A stretch of 64,000 bases of DNA from Chersky-840 sp963838775 (GTDB lineage: Bacteria; Actinomycetota; Acidimicrobiia; Acidimicrobiales; UBA8190), in assembly GCA_963838775.1 (NCBI GenBank), contig CAWISP010000009.1:124001-188000 (forward strand), read 5' to 3'. Below are positions 1 through 9,378 of the stretch, piece by piece (within the stretch, counting starts at the first letter, position 1; each line of letters opens with the position of its first letter). The notes beneath the pieces were generated by a model. That model saw only the letters and a list, made by a program, of their open reading frames with translations. It was not told the origin of the DNA and did no database searches. The position numbers were made by a program, and so were the translations under genes.

Positions 1-901
1 CCACCGCCCCGAGCAGGTCGTTATCGGTGATGGGGTTGCCGAGTCCCTTCTTGTCCACCGCCGTCGCCAGTACCCGCAGGAACTCGTGGTCACGCCGGAT
101 CCTGCTCAGGTCGCTCTCGGGGTCGGGGGTCCAGTCGGCGTGGTTGTTGGAGGTGACCCCGGGACCCTTGTAGACGAGGTGCCGGGCCCGCACCACCTCG
201 AGCGCCTGGAACCCGTTCAACGAACGGCACCCCGCCGTGGGCACGTTGAGCCCCGAATAGGCGTCGAAGACGGGCTCGGGGAAGTACATCTTGATCCCGC
301 CCAAGGCGTTGACCACGCCCTGGAAGCTGTCGAAGTTGAGCTCGACGTAATGGTGGACCGGAATCCCGAAGTCTTCCTCGATGGCGCTGACCAGTTGCTG
401 GGGCCCTTCGGCCAGGGCGGCGTCGATCTTGTTGGCGCCGTCGGCGCGCGCGTTGGGGACGAACAGGTCGCGGGGGATCGACAGGATGGCGGCGGTCTTC
501 GTGGTCGGGTTGACGTGGAGGATCATCACCACGTCGCTGTTGACCCCGGTCACCCCTTCGGAGCACAGCCCGAAGGCCTTGTTCTGCTGTTTGAGGGCGC
601 AGCGCGACGTGGACCCCACGAGCACGATGTTCTCCACGCCTGACGGGGGCTGGGCGACGAGATCTCCCACGACGATGCGATGGATCTGGTGGGTCCGGTA
701 CTCGGCGTAGCCGATGGCGGCCCCGGCGAGCACCACGATCAAGGCCACCACCACGATGCCCACCCGCAGGAGGCGCCTGGTGGCGCGGCTGCGGCTCTTC
801 TTGCGGATATCGGCGCGCCCGAATACGGGCGGCGGTGCCGGGGGGGTGCTTTCAGGCACGGGAGGCGAGTGTAGCGGTGGGGTACCACCGGATTTCGTCA
901 T
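1..901 (-). CDS. LytR-CpsA-Psr (LCP) family wall-polymer transferase, partial
   Basis: LCP enzymes move lipid-linked wall polymers onto peptidoglycan at the outer face of the membrane. The ATG at 901 opens a frame that stays open to the window edge, so 300 codons are visible and the C-terminus is missing. Residues 1-45 are a proline-rich then basic cytoplasmic tail. Residues 46-66 are one membrane segment (IVVVALIVVLAGAAIGY). The outer domain shows the LCP strand DVVMILHVNP, the SIPRDLFVP motif and the arginine-rich helix SDLSRIRRDHEFLR, which in this family binds the lipid pyrophosphate. The gene diverges from the next one. No clear ribosome binding site was seen. The polymer handled cannot be told from sequence. 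Confidence 0.9.
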   Translation of the reverse strand, partial: MTKSGGTPPLHSPPVPESTPPAPPPVFGRADIRKKSRSRATRRLLRVGIVVVALIVVLAGAAIGYAEYRTHQIHRIVVGDLVAQPPSGVENIVLVGSTSRCALKQQNKAFGLCSEGVTGVNSDVVMILHVNPTTKTAAILSIPRDLFVPNARADGANKIDAALAEGPQQLVSAIEEDFGIPVHHYVELNFDSFQGVVNALGGIKMYFPEPVFDAYSGLNVPTAGCRSLNGFQALEVVRARHLVYKGPGVTSNNHADWTPDPESDLSRIRRDHEFLRVLATAVDKKGLGNPITDNDLLGAV

Positions 902-1010
902 GCCGGGCCGGCTGCGGGCCGTGTCGACGGGCCGCGATGTCGTCGGATGGCTCCCCGCCACGGCATCGGGCCCGGTGGACCGGTGCCCGGGACCAGTAGG
1001 GTCGCATCCG

Positions 1011-2364
1011 ATGGTCGGGGATCGACGTCGACCGGTGCCTGGGGATCGACGTCGGCTCGGGCGACGGCGAGCGCGGGCGAGAGCGCTGGTGCGGCTGGCC
1101 GTCCCCATGGTCCTGTCCGCCGTGGTGGTGATCCTGGCGGTGAGCTCGGTGGCTCAGATCAGCCACTCATCGGGCCCGTACCGGCGGACGGTGGACCGCG
1201 GGTACGCCGCGCTGGCGGCACCGCTCGTGGCGCAGAGCAATGCCGCGGGGGTGGTGCTGTTCGCGTTCCTGCACGACGCCGGCTCGCTCGGTCGTCTCAC
1301 CTTCTTCTCCGACCTCGACTCCTTCGCGTCCGACGCGTCGTCGTTGCAGCGCCAGTACGACGCCATCACCCCGCCCGATCCCTCATCGGCGACGGGGTGC
1401 TCGACGGCCATCGCCGAGCGGGCCACGGCGATCTCGACACTGCGCACCGCGTTGGAGCGCGTCCTCGGTGGCACCACCGGGCTCGGTGCCGTCGACGAGG
1501 CCGGCGCCACCGCGTCGGTGGAGTCAGTGGGCACCGAGCTGCAGTCCGCCGACGCGTCGTGGGCGGCGTGCCGACGGGCCTTGCGGCGCGCCCCGGGCTC
1601 GGCTCTGGTCCCCACCTCGACGTGGGTCCGGGACCCTGCCGTGTTCGCCGGGGCCGTGAACCTCGTCTCCGCCCTCGCGGGCTCGCATTCGCTCGCCACG
1701 GTGCACCACATCGTGGTGCTCGCCGTGGTGACCGAACCGAGCCCCGTCGCCACGGGGTCGACACTCGTGACCCCTGCCACCACCAGCGTCGTCGCCCACG
1801 TGGTGCTGGCCAACCAGGGGAACGTGGACGAGGTCGGTGTCGAGCTCGGCGGGGAGGTGACCCTGCTGGGGGCGACGGCGAGCCCGGTCGTGGTGCAGCG
1901 CACCATCGACCTGGGCGCAGGGCGGTCGACGACGATGATGCTCCCGGCGCTGAAGGTCGAGCCCGGCTCGTCCTACACCCTGCAGGTCGTGGCGGAGTCG
2001 CCCCAGGCCCCGGGCACCGGCGCGCTCGACGTCTCGCTCGGTCGAGGTCCAGGTGCAACCGACCGCCACGTTGACATCGGTGACGTCCTCGCCGCTGATC
2101 GCCGTGCGGGGCCAGACCGTGACCCTGATCGCGGATGTGGCGTCCTCGTTGTCGGCGGCCGGAGCTCCCACGGGGACCGTGGCCTTCCAGGATGCCGGCA
2201 CCCCGATCTCGGGATGCGGGTCCCGGCCCGTGAGCAAGGGACAGGCCACGTGCTCGGTGACCTACCCCGTCGCGTCCGAGCACTCCATCACCGCCGCGTA
2301 CTCTGGCGACGCGCGCGACGCGGGGTCGCTGTCGCCCGCCATCACCCTCAGGGTGGACAACTGA
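1011..2364 (+). CDS. Secreted or membrane-anchored protein with C-terminal Ig-like domain, apparent frameshift
   Basis: The N-terminus has an arginine-rich stretch followed by one hydrophobic segment (LAVPMVLSAVVVILAVSS), so the product is probably anchored in the membrane with the bulk outside. The middle part has no motif I recognise. Up to about base 2040 the coding frame is that of the ATG at 1011. From about 2041 to the stop at 2364 the sensible frame is one of the other two: it reads VEVQVQPTATLTS and then a bacterial Ig-like domain with PTGTVAFQDAGTPISGCG and HSITAAYSGDARDAG. The original frame becomes arginine-rich nonsense at the same point and stops at 2390. Either an indel has broken the gene or the assembly has an error here. 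The start is uncertain. Confidence 0.6.
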
Positions 2365-2449
2365 CCGCTCGCTCCGGCCCCATGAGATGACCCAGGCGAC
2401 CGAGGCGCCTTAGGATTCTGGTGGGACGTCACAGGAGGGTCCGAGCGTC

Positions 2450-3721
2450 GTGGCAGAGAGCATCACCATCATCGACAACCGGACGGGCAATCAGCTCGAG
2501 ATCCCCATCCGCAACGGGGGGGTCGAGGCCGGCGAGTGGAGCAAGCTCCTGCCCGGCATTTGGTTCTACGACCCGGGGTTCACCGCCACGGCCGCCTGCG
2601 AGAGCTCGGTGTCCTTCGTCGACGGCGACGCCGGGATCCTGCGCTACCGCGGCTACGACATCGCCGAGCTGGCCGAGAACTCCAACTACCTCGAGGTCGC
2701 CTATCTCCTGCTGCACGGGAACCTGCCCACGGCGGCGGAGTACGACGGATGGCGCCACGAGATCACGTACCACACCTACATCCACGAGAACGTACGGAAG
2801 CGTTTCCTCGAGGGGTTCCACTACGACGCCCATCCCATGGGGATGCTCGTCTCGGCGGTCGCCGCGTTGTCGACCTTCTACCTCGATGCCAAGGACATCT
2901 TCAACGACGAGGCCAGGCGCCGCCAGATCATCCGGCTCATCGCCAAGATGCCCACGCTGGCCGCCGCCGCCCACCGGTTCTCGGTCGGGATGCCCTTCGT
3001 CTATCCCGACAATTCCCTCGACTTCGCCGGGAATTTCCTGTCGATGATGTGGAAGGTGGCCGAACCCCGGTTCGACGCCAACCCCACCCTGGCCCGGGCC
3101 CTCGACATCCTGTTCATCCTTCACGCCGACCACGAGCAGAACTGCTCGACCACCGCCATGCGCGTGGTGGGGTCTTCGCACGCCGACCCCTATTCGTGCT
3201 GCGCGGCCGCCTGTGCCGCTCTCTACGGTCCCCGCCACGGAGGGGCTAACGAGATGGTCATCCGCATGCTCACCGAGATCGGCTCGATCGAGAACGTGCC
3301 CGCGTTCATCGACTCGGTCAAGCAGGGCGAGGGGGGCCGGCTCCAGGGCTTCGGCCACCGGGTTTACAAGAACTACGACCCCCGGGCCCGGATCATCAAG
3401 CAGACCGCCGACGAGGTGTTCGCCATCACCGGCAAGAACCCGTTGCTCGACATCGCCTTGAAGCTCGAGGAGATCGCCCTCTCCGACGAGTACTTCACGT
3501 CCCGTCGTCTGTATCCCAACGTCGACTTCTACTCCGGCCTCATCTACCAGGCCATGGGGTTCCCGCTCGAAATGTTCCCGGTGCTCTTCGCCATCCCGCG
3601 CACCGCCGGGTGGTTGGCGCACTGGGAGGAGATGCTCGACCAGGACTCTAAGATCGCCCGTCCCCGCCAGCTCTACATCGGCGAGGAGCCCCGCCAGTAC
3701 GTCCCCATCACCGAGCGCTAA
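2450..3721 (+). CDS. gltA: Citrate synthase (type II)
   Basis: Condenses acetyl-CoA with oxaloacetate to give citrate, the entry step of the TCA cycle, in the cytoplasm. The 423-residue length is that of the hexameric type II family. The active-site regions are all present: HADHEQNCST with the first catalytic histidine, GFGHRVYKNYDPR with the second, and the aspartate in NVDFYSG. The start is GTG at 2450, preceded by AGGAGG at 2432-2437. It is followed by the convergent tesB with a 36-bp gap, in which I see no clear terminator. Confidence 0.96.
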   Translation: MAESITIIDNRTGNQLEIPIRNGGVEAGEWSKLLPGIWFYDPGFTATAACESSVSFVDGDAGILRYRGYDIAELAENSNYLEVAYLLLHGNLPTAAEYDGWRHEITYHTYIHENVRKRFLEGFHYDAHPMGMLVSAVAALSTFYLDAKDIFNDEARRRQIIRLIAKMPTLAAAAHRFSVGMPFVYPDNSLDFAGNFLSMMWKVAEPRFDANPTLARALDILFILHADHEQNCSTTAMRVVGSSHADPYSCCAAACAALYGPRHGGANEMVIRMLTEIGSIENVPAFIDSVKQGEGGRLQGFGHRVYKNYDPRARIIKQTADEVFAITGKNPLLDIALKLEEIALSDEYFTSRRLYPNVDFYSGLIYQAMGFPLEMFPVLFAIPRTAGWLAHWEEMLDQDSKIARPRQLYIGEEPRQYVPITER

Positions 3722-3757
3722 CGGCGCCGCGTCCGAAGCGGCACGGCTCCGGCTCCG

Positions 3758-4624
3758 TCAGGGCGTCGCCTTCGGGACGAGGCGCATCAAGCCCTCCTGG
3801 ACCATCGACACGACCAGGGTCCCGTCGCGTGAGAACAGAAAGCCACGCGCCAGGCCCCGCGCCCCGTAGGCATTGGGGCTGTCCATGTCGTAGAGGAGCC
3901 ATTCGTCGGCCCGGAAGGGCCGGTGGAACCACATGCAGTGGTCCAGGCTCGCCCCCATGAACTCGGCGTCCTCCCACCGGGCCTCGTGGGGGGCGAGCAT
4001 GGTGTCGAACAGCGACATGTCCGACGCATAGGCCGCCACGCACGAGTGCAGCAGGGGATCGTCGGGCAGGGTGCCGTCGGCGCGGATCCATACCCGCTGG
4101 ATGGGGTCCCGGGCTTCGTGCTGCATCCACGGTAGCTCGCCCACGTGACGCTGGTCGATGGGGTGGGGGCGGGCGAACCAGTCGGCGAGCTCGTCGCGCA
4201 GGGGCTCGAGCCGGTCGTGTAGCGACGGCAGCGTCTCGGGGTCGGGCACCTCGGGCATGGGGGCCTGATGGACGAAGGCTCCCTCCTCGTAGACGTGGAA
4301 CGACGCCGCGACGTTGAAAATGGCCTGGCCGTGCTGGATGGCGACCACGCGCCGGGTGGTGAAGGAGCGGCCGTCCCGGATCCGGTCGACCTCGTACAGG
4401 ATCGGCACGTTGGGGTCCCCGGGGCGGAGGAAATACGCGTGCAGCGAGTGCACGCGCCCGCGTTCGACAGTGCGCCCCGCCGCCATGAGAGCCTGCGCGG
4501 CGACCTGGCCGCCGAAGACGCGCTGACGGTGCTCGTCGGGGCTCACCCCTCGGAAGATGTTGACCTCGATGGGCTCGATGTCGAGCAGCTTGACGAGAAA
4601 GTCCAACGCGTCGCTCACCACCAC
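3758..4624 (-). CDS. tesB: Acyl-CoA thioesterase II
   Basis: Hydrolyses medium and long acyl-CoA to free fatty acid and CoA. At 288 residues it has the usual TesB length, with two hot-dog folds. The N-terminal fold carries RVFGGQVAAQALMAAGRTV and HSLHAYFLRPGD. The C-terminal fold carries the family motif SLDHCMWFHRPFRADEWLLY and ends with the strand DGTLVVSMVQEGLMR. It is transcribed towards gltA and diverges from the beta-glucosidase gene, whose start lies only 32 bp from this start, so the two promoters must be close or overlapping. Confidence 0.93.
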   Translation of the reverse strand: MVVSDALDFLVKLLDIEPIEVNIFRGVSPDEHRQRVFGGQVAAQALMAAGRTVERGRVHSLHAYFLRPGDPNVPILYEVDRIRDGRSFTTRRVVAIQHGQAIFNVAASFHVYEEGAFVHQAPMPEVPDPETLPSLHDRLEPLRDELADWFARPHPIDQRHVGELPWMQHEARDPIQRVWIRADGTLPDDPLLHSCVAAYASDMSLFDTMLAPHEARWEDAEFMGASLDHCMWFHRPFRADEWLLYDMDSPNAYGARGLARGFLFSRDGTLVVSMVQEGLMRLVPKATP

Positions 4625-4656
4625 ATCCTGGCAGGCCCTGCCGCTACGGTGTCGCG

Positions 4657-5832
4657 GTGCCGAACGCCGACTTCCCCGAAGGGTTCCTGTGGGGGACCGC
4701 GACCGCCGCTCACCAGATCGAAGGGGGCAACACCAACAACGATTGGTGGGCCTTCGAGCACGCGCCGGGGACGCCGTGCCTCGAGTCGAGCGGCGACGCC
4801 TGCGACTCGTGGCGGCTGTGGCCGGAGGACCTCGACCTCGTGGCCGACCTCGGGCTCGGGGCCTACCGCTTCTCGGTGGAATGGAGCCGGATCGAGCCCG
4901 CCGAGGGGGAATGGTCTCTCGCCGCGCTCGACCACTACCGGCGTCATTGCGCCCGCTGCCACGAGCTCGGCCTCGCCCCGGTGGTGACGCTGAACCACTT
5001 CACCATCCCCCGGTGGTTGTCAGAACGAGGGGGATGGGAGGCCGCCGACGCGCCCGAGCGCTTCGCCCGGTTGTGCGAGCGCGTTGGCCAGCACCTGGGC
5101 GACCTCGTCGGCTGGGCGTGCACGCTGAACGAGCCCAACGTCGTGGCCACCATGGGATATCGGCTCGAGGTCTTCCCTCCTGCGGTCCGGGACGCGGGCC
5201 GGCGCCACGCCGTCAACGACGCGCTGTGCCGGGCCCATGTGCTCGGGGTCGAGGCCCTCCGCAGCGGCCCCGGGTCGTACCCCGTCGGGCTCACCCTGTC
5301 CATGCACGACTGGCAGCTGATGCCAGGAGGCGAGGACCGGCTCGAACGGATGCGAGGCCCGATGGAAGACGTGTTCCTCTCGGCCACCGCCGGCGACGAC
5401 TTCGTGGGCGTGCAGTGCTACACCCGGATGCGGGTCGGGCCCGACGGGGTCCTCGGGGCCGAGGAGGGTGTGCCCACCACCCAGATGGGCTACGAGTTCT
5501 ATCCCCGCGCCCTCGAGGCCACGGTGCGCCGGGCCTGGGAATTCACCGGTGGCACACCCGTCGTGGTGACAGAGAACGGGATCGGCACCGCCGAAGACCC
5601 CCAGCGGATCGCTTACGTGTCCGACGCCCTTGCGGGGGTGCAGCGCTGTCTCGGCGACGGGATCGACGTCCGGGGCTACTTCTACTGGAGCCTGCTCGAC
5701 AACTTCGAATGGGTACTCGGCTACGGCCCCACGTTCGGTCTCGTCGAGGTCGACCACACTACGTTCGAGCGCCGTCCCAAGCCCAGCGCCCGGTGGTTCG
5801 GGGACGTGGCGAAGGCGAACGCGCTGCCCTGA
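4657..5832 (+). CDS. Glycoside hydrolase family 1 beta-glucosidase
   Basis: Retaining beta-glycosidase of the GH1 (alpha/beta)8 barrel family. The N-terminal signature FPEGFLWGTATAAHQIEGG is followed by FSVEWSRIEP, the acid/base glutamate in TLNEPN, the nucleophile glutamate in VVTENGIG and the aglycone-site segment YFYWSLLDNFEW. At 391 residues it is shorter than typical GH1 enzymes (about 440-470), the loops between strands being trimmed, but no catalytic element is missing. No signal peptide is visible, so it is likely cytoplasmic. The start is GTG at 4657. The substrate cannot be assigned. Confidence 0.92.
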   Translation: MPNADFPEGFLWGTATAAHQIEGGNTNNDWWAFEHAPGTPCLESSGDACDSWRLWPEDLDLVADLGLGAYRFSVEWSRIEPAEGEWSLAALDHYRRHCARCHELGLAPVVTLNHFTIPRWLSERGGWEAADAPERFARLCERVGQHLGDLVGWACTLNEPNVVATMGYRLEVFPPAVRDAGRRHAVNDALCRAHVLGVEALRSGPGSYPVGLTLSMHDWQLMPGGEDRLERMRGPMEDVFLSATAGDDFVGVQCYTRMRVGPDGVLGAEEGVPTTQMGYEFYPRALEATVRRAWEFTGGTPVVVTENGIGTAEDPQRIAYVSDALAGVQRCLGDGIDVRGYFYWSLLDNFEWVLGYGPTFGLVEVDHTTFERRPKPSARWFGDVAKANALP

Positions 5833-5891
5833 GAGAGCTTCGGCGGCGCCCCGGCTGGGTACAAGCCGCCCGTGCAGGCTAAATTCGTCCG

Positions 5892-6413
5892 ATGGTCGCC
5901 ACCGTGGAGCGCCTGTGGCGCCTGTACCACACCCCGACGGGGAAGAAGATGTTCCGGTACGCCACGGTGTCGGTCATCTCCACCGCCGTGTCCTTCACCG
6001 TGCTCGGGCTCGTCTTCGGCGTGTTCCGGGTCTGGACAGAGGTGCCGAGCACCGTCTTCGCCAACCTGGTGGCCAGCGTGCCGGCCTACTACCTCAACCG
6101 GTCCTGGTCCTGGGGCAAGTCCGGCCGTTCGCACGTGTTCAAGGAGGTCGTCCCCTTCTGGACGATGACCGCCATCGGCATCACGCTGTCGATCGGGACG
6201 GCATCGCTGGCGCATCACCTCAGCGACGTCTACAACCTCCACCACTTCGGTCGGACCGTGGTGGTCGAGGGGGCGAACACCGGCGCCTTCGCCGTGCTGT
6301 GGATCGTCAAGTTCCTGGTCTTCAACCGCCTGTTCCACGTGGACCCCGTCGCCGAGGCGGGCACCGAGATGTTCTTGGAGTCAGTGGTCGAGGTGGAGGG
6401 AGCCGAGCCCTGA
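5892..6413 (+). CDS. GtrA-like membrane protein
   Basis: Small polytopic membrane protein of the GtrA family, whose members are thought to flip polyprenyl-linked sugars or help wall and O-antigen glycosylation. Four hydrophobic segments are visible. The family signature FRYATVSVISTAVSF opens the protein and NLVASVPAYYLNRSWSW sits in the second segment, as usual. At 173 residues it has standard length. It lies 59 bp after the beta-glucosidase gene on the same strand. Confidence 0.85.
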   Translation: MVATVERLWRLYHTPTGKKMFRYATVSVISTAVSFTVLGLVFGVFRVWTEVPSTVFANLVASVPAYYLNRSWSWGKSGRSHVFKEVVPFWTMTAIGITLSIGTASLAHHLSDVYNLHHFGRTVVVEGANTGAFAVLWIVKFLVFNRLFHVDPVAEAGTEMFLESVVEVEGAEP

Positions 6414-6478
6414 CACTCGTGGCTGCATGGACGGGGCCGCTGTACCCGGTACCCTGAGACCGCCGACGGGGTCGCTCG

Positions 6479-6967
6479 TCAGTCCCTGAAGTTCTGGAAC
6501 TGCAGGGGGATGCCGAAGTCCTGCTCTTTGAGCGCCTTGATGACGGCCTGCAGGTCGTCGCGCTTCTTCCCGTTGACCCGCAGCTGGTCGCCCTGGGCCT
6601 GTGACGACACGCCCTTCAGGTTCATGTCTTTGATGAATTTGTTGAGGCGTTTGGCGTGATCAGCGGAGATGCCGGCCTTGATGGCGATGCGCTGGCGGAC
6701 CGTGCCCTTGGTGGCCTCCTCGATCTTGCCGTCCTCGAGAGCCTTGAGCGACACCTCGCGGCGGACGATCTTTTCCTGGAGCACCTGGTGCAGCGCGCGC
6801 AGCCGGTCCTCGGTCGATGACCGCAGGACCATGTCGTTCTCACCGAGCTCGATGCTCGAGTCGGTTCCTTTGAAGTCGAAGCGGGTGCCGGCCTCGCGGT
6901 TGGCTTGGTCCACGGCATTGCGGACCTCTTGCATGTCGACCTGCGAGACCACGTCGAACGTGGGCAT
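6479..6967 (-). CDS. yajQ: YajQ family nucleotide-binding protein
   Basis: Small two-domain RNP-like protein; family members bind nucleotides, and cyclic di-GMP in some proteobacteria. The conserved start MPTFDVVSQVDMQEVRNAV fixes the ATG at 6967; a longer upstream frame lacks conservation. Further family motifs are FDFKGTD, KGTVRQRIAIKAGI and the C-terminal DFGIPLQFQNFRD. The 162 residues match the family. It is transcribed away from the tRNA-Tyr gene. Confidence 0.95.
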   Translation of the reverse strand: MPTFDVVSQVDMQEVRNAVDQANREAGTRFDFKGTDSSIELGENDMVLRSSTEDRLRALHQVLQEKIVRREVSLKALEDGKIEEATKGTVRQRIAIKAGISADHAKRLNKFIKDMNLKGVSSQAQGDQLRVNGKKRDDLQAVIKALKEQDFGIPLQFQNFRD

Positions 6968-7090
6968 GGCGACACGATAGTGCTGGGCCACACCCGGCCG
7001 GTCGGTGTCCCTGCGGTCGCCGTTGGCTACGCCGTCGGGGTCCCGGGCCTCGCGATCCACGGAGGCCTCGCGGTAGGGTCTTCGCCTCGC

Positions 7091-7172
7091 GGGTCGGTGC
7101 CCGAGCGGCCAAAGGGAGCAGACTGTAAATCTGCCGGCACAGCCTACGAAGGTTCGAATCCTTCCCGGCCCA
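7091..7172 (+). tRNA. tRNA-Tyr (GTA)
   Basis: A class II tRNA of 82 nt. The acceptor strands GGGTCGG and CCGGCCC pair with one G-U, the T arm is GAAGG-TTCGAAT-CCTTC, and the anticodon loop carries GTA (GACTGTAAATC). A long variable arm is present and CCA is not encoded. The 3' part from base 7121 is identical to 53 bases at 25040-25092, so this half was supplied by the integrated element. Confidence 0.96.
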
Positions 7173-7173
7173 C
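7121..7173 (+). repeat. Left attachment repeat (attL) within tRNA-Tyr
   Basis: Fifty-three bases, from the anticodon stem to one base beyond the discriminator of tRNA-Tyr, are repeated exactly at 25040-25092. The identity stops abruptly on both sides. This is the expected product of site-specific recombination into the 3' half of a tRNA gene that keeps the tRNA intact. Confidence 0.92.
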
Positions 7174-7245
7174 ACTGACGTTCTTCCTGCTAGGACGCAT
7201 GGTCCGCCATGCCATTTGCCGTACACCTTGTCGCCGGGGGCCCGG

Positions 7246-7271
7246 TTGACCGCCAAGTTGACCGCCAAACC
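7246..7271 (+). repeat. Sub-terminal 26-bp repeat, left copy (putative integrase arm site)
   Basis: This 26-bp stretch holds two head-to-tail copies of TTGACCGCCAA separated by one base, and is repeated exactly at 24915-24940. The copies sit 73 bp inside attL and 99 bp inside attR. Position and duplication suggest accessory (arm) binding sites for the integrase or excisionase. That role is inferred. Confidence 0.6.
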
Positions 7272-7293
7272 GAAGACGGGGTCGACACATCGG

Positions 7294-9378
7294 TCAGGGT
7301 TTCGACAATCCGAGCGCCTGGCGAACGGCGTGGACCTGGCCTGGTGGTACGTGCCCCTTCTGCTCCCATTTGTTGACCGTGGACTCAGATAGCCCGAGAC
7401 GCCTGGCGAGGGCCACCTGAGACAGACAGGCGCCCTCTCGAGCCCGAACGAGATCCTGAGCCGTCATGCGCTCCACAGGCAGGGCTTGGGCCGGCCCGAC
7501 GACGAGGAAGCGGCGGGCGTAGCTTCGGCCATCGCGGCGGGGCACGAGACGCTCTTCGACGTGGACATCGCCCGCGTCGATGGCCGCATTCACAACGCCC
7601 CCCCGCGAGAAGCTCGTCGAAAGGTCCCCGGTGACGATTCCTCCCGGCCGGGAGGCGAGGTCGAGCAGCCGCTGAAGCTGCCGCCCCGGCGAGGGCTCGG
7701 GACGCGGGGCCGCCAGAGCACTCCGAAGGCGCGCAACCCACGGCCCGGGGCAGGTGCGGTCGCCCGTTTCCCATCTCGTGAGCCGGCTGGTGTGGATGCA
7801 GAGGGCCTTCGCCAACTTCGTCGAGCTCCATCCGGCAGCGCGCCGTAATCGGCGCAACTCGCCCGGCTCGAAGCGATCGCCGGCGACCTGGCTGCCGGGT
7901 CGGAAGAGGCCCCTGCGCTCCCGGCCCTGCCCGTCCCACGTGGGTCCCTCGACGAGCTCTCCGTCGCCCAAAAGGGCCTTGAGCACCCGGGTGGCACACT
8001 GGGTTCGGCCGACAGTTGCGCCCAGGCGGTGGAGTGAGATACCGGGTTCCTTGTCGACCGCTTCGAAGATGTCGTGGCGGGCTTGGTCGTCTTGCCCAGG
8101 GAGATCGGCCAGCTGGTAGAGCGCGGCCCGCAGGGCCTCCTCCCAGTGCAGCGGTACCGGTCGGTCGGCGCGAGCTTCGAGTTGGTGGATATTGCCCTGG
8201 GTCGTGCCGACCATCGCCGCGACCTGGCTCTCAGTGGCGTCTACGTCCCATCGCCCACGACGGAGCTCATTACCGGTCAGGCGGGCTTGCGACCGCTCGA
8301 GAGGCGCGTCGGCGGCCATGAAGAGACCCCGCACAGTCCGAGCGCCACCCCTCGGACCTCGCGCCGTGGTCTCTGCCTCGATGACCTCTCGGCTTCGCAG
8401 CATCTCGCGTAGCTCTCGCGCCGCGTCGATGCGGGGTCCGCGGTAACCGAGGGACGGTTCACGGTGACGGTGCAGCACCGTCTTGGCGGTGATCCCTGGC
8501 TCGGCGGCTATATCGGCGGCCATGGCCGCCGCGAGCTTGTGGCGCCGCGCCTCGAGCGCTGCGGGGCTGGCGGTGCGGGCCTCGTGCAAGGCAGCGGCGA
8601 GCGCCACCATCCGGCCGGGAGGAACACCCCGTGTCCCGGCTTCCCACGAGTGGACCACCGTTTGATCCACTCCAACGCGCTGAGCGACGTCCTCCTGGGT
8701 CCAGCCGGCGGCGAGCCTGTCGGCTCGGATGGTGGGCCCGTCCAGCCGTTGGCTTAGGCGAAGCGCGTTAGCGACTTGGATGACCCGGGCCCGCGGTGCT
8801 CGGGGTGAGGCTTCGATGTCACGCACGGTCGACGTGGCAACCCCGAGTTTCGCCCCGAGCTCGGCTGCCGTGGCGCCCGCGTAGCTCCGGGCGGCGTTCA
8901 CAGCGGCGCCTTCGACCGTCGACGGGGCGAAGCGGTCCAGGGCCCTCCTCGCCCCGTCGCCGACCAGAAACACGCCTTTGCGCACGTACTGCCGCCCGGC
9001 ACCGTCCGGACGTGGCACGGGCGCAAAGACGAGCGCGCCTTCGTCAAGGAGGCCTTGGAGGGCCCGTCGCCCGGCTCGGTCCAGGCGGTTGCGCAGCTCG
9101 AGTTCAGTGAGCCCGGGCTCTCCCCGCACGGCGGTCATCACACGCTCCTGAGGGGTCGGCCCACCGAGGAGGATGACGAGCCGCTTCCTCGCCGCGTCGG
9201 GAACCGACCGCTCGCGCTCCCAGCGGAGCACGGTCGGAGGGGTGACCCCGAGCGTGACGGCAACGTCTCGGAGGCTTAAACCCGAGCGCTCACGGGCGGC
9301 TCGGAGGTCAAAGCCGGTCCACGTAACACTTTCGACGGTCATCCGGCGTGGCGTTCGGCGTGCCCCCTGAGCTGGCAT
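7294..9378 (-). CDS. Multi-HTH DNA-binding protein (six XRE-like and four winged-helix modules)
   Basis: This protein of about 694 residues is almost entirely tandem DNA-binding modules. Counting from the GTG at 9387, XRE-type helix-turn-helix units lie near residues 27-74, 160-210 (weak), 219-268, 370-427, 507-558 and 641-693; examples are LSLRDVAVTLGVTPPTVLRW and LSQVALARRLGLSESTVNKW. Between them are winged-helix-like segments at 78-143, 277-357, 434-497 and 565-631, which share a wing of the form GRxxxRRGLF. No enzymatic motif is visible. It lies just inside attL, on the opposite strand to the excisionase-replication genes, with two copies of a 26-bp repeat around its start. Most likely it is the element's master regulator or a structural DNA organiser. 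The start could be GTG 9387, ATG 9378 or ATG 9342. Confidence 0.8.
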   Translation of the reverse strand: MPAQGARRTPRRMTVESVTWTGFDLRAARERSGLSLRDVAVTLGVTPPTVLRWERERSVPDAARKRLVILLGGPTPQERVMTAVRGEPGLTELELRNRLDRAGRRALQGLLDEGALVFAPVPRPDGAGRQYVRKGVFLVGDGARRALDRFAPSTVEGAAVNAARSYAGATAAELGAKLGVATSTVRDIEASPRAPRARVIQVANALRLSQRLDGPTIRADRLAAGWTQEDVAQRVGVDQTVVHSWEAGTRGVPPGRMVALAAALHEARTASPAALEARRHKLAAAMAADIAAEPGITAKTVLHRHREPSLGYRGPRIDAARELREMLRSREVIEAETTARGPRGGARTVRGLFMAADAPLERSQARLTGNELRRGRWDVDATESQVAAMVGTTQGNIHQLEARADRPVPLHWEEALRAALYQLADLPGQDDQARHDIFEAVDKEPGISLHRLGATVGRTQCATRVLKALLGDGELVEGPTWDGQGRERRGLFRPGSQVAGDRFEPGELRRLRRAAGWSSTKLAKALCIHTSRLTRWETGDRTCPGPWVARLRSALAAPRPEPSPGRQLQRLLDLASRPGGIVTGDLSTSFSRGGVVNAAIDAGDVHVEERLVPRRDGRSYARRFLVVGPAQALPVERMTAQDLVRAREGACLSQVALARRLGLSESTVNKWEQKGHVPPGQVHAVRQALGLSKP

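Noticed and set aside
86..643. Plus-strand frame at the left edge
   Set aside because: The minus strand encodes an LCP protein with family motifs through the whole stretch.
714..1010. Extension of the Ig-like protein upstream to 714
   Set aside because: This stretch is antisense to the N-terminus of the LCP gene, whose signal and membrane segment are clear.
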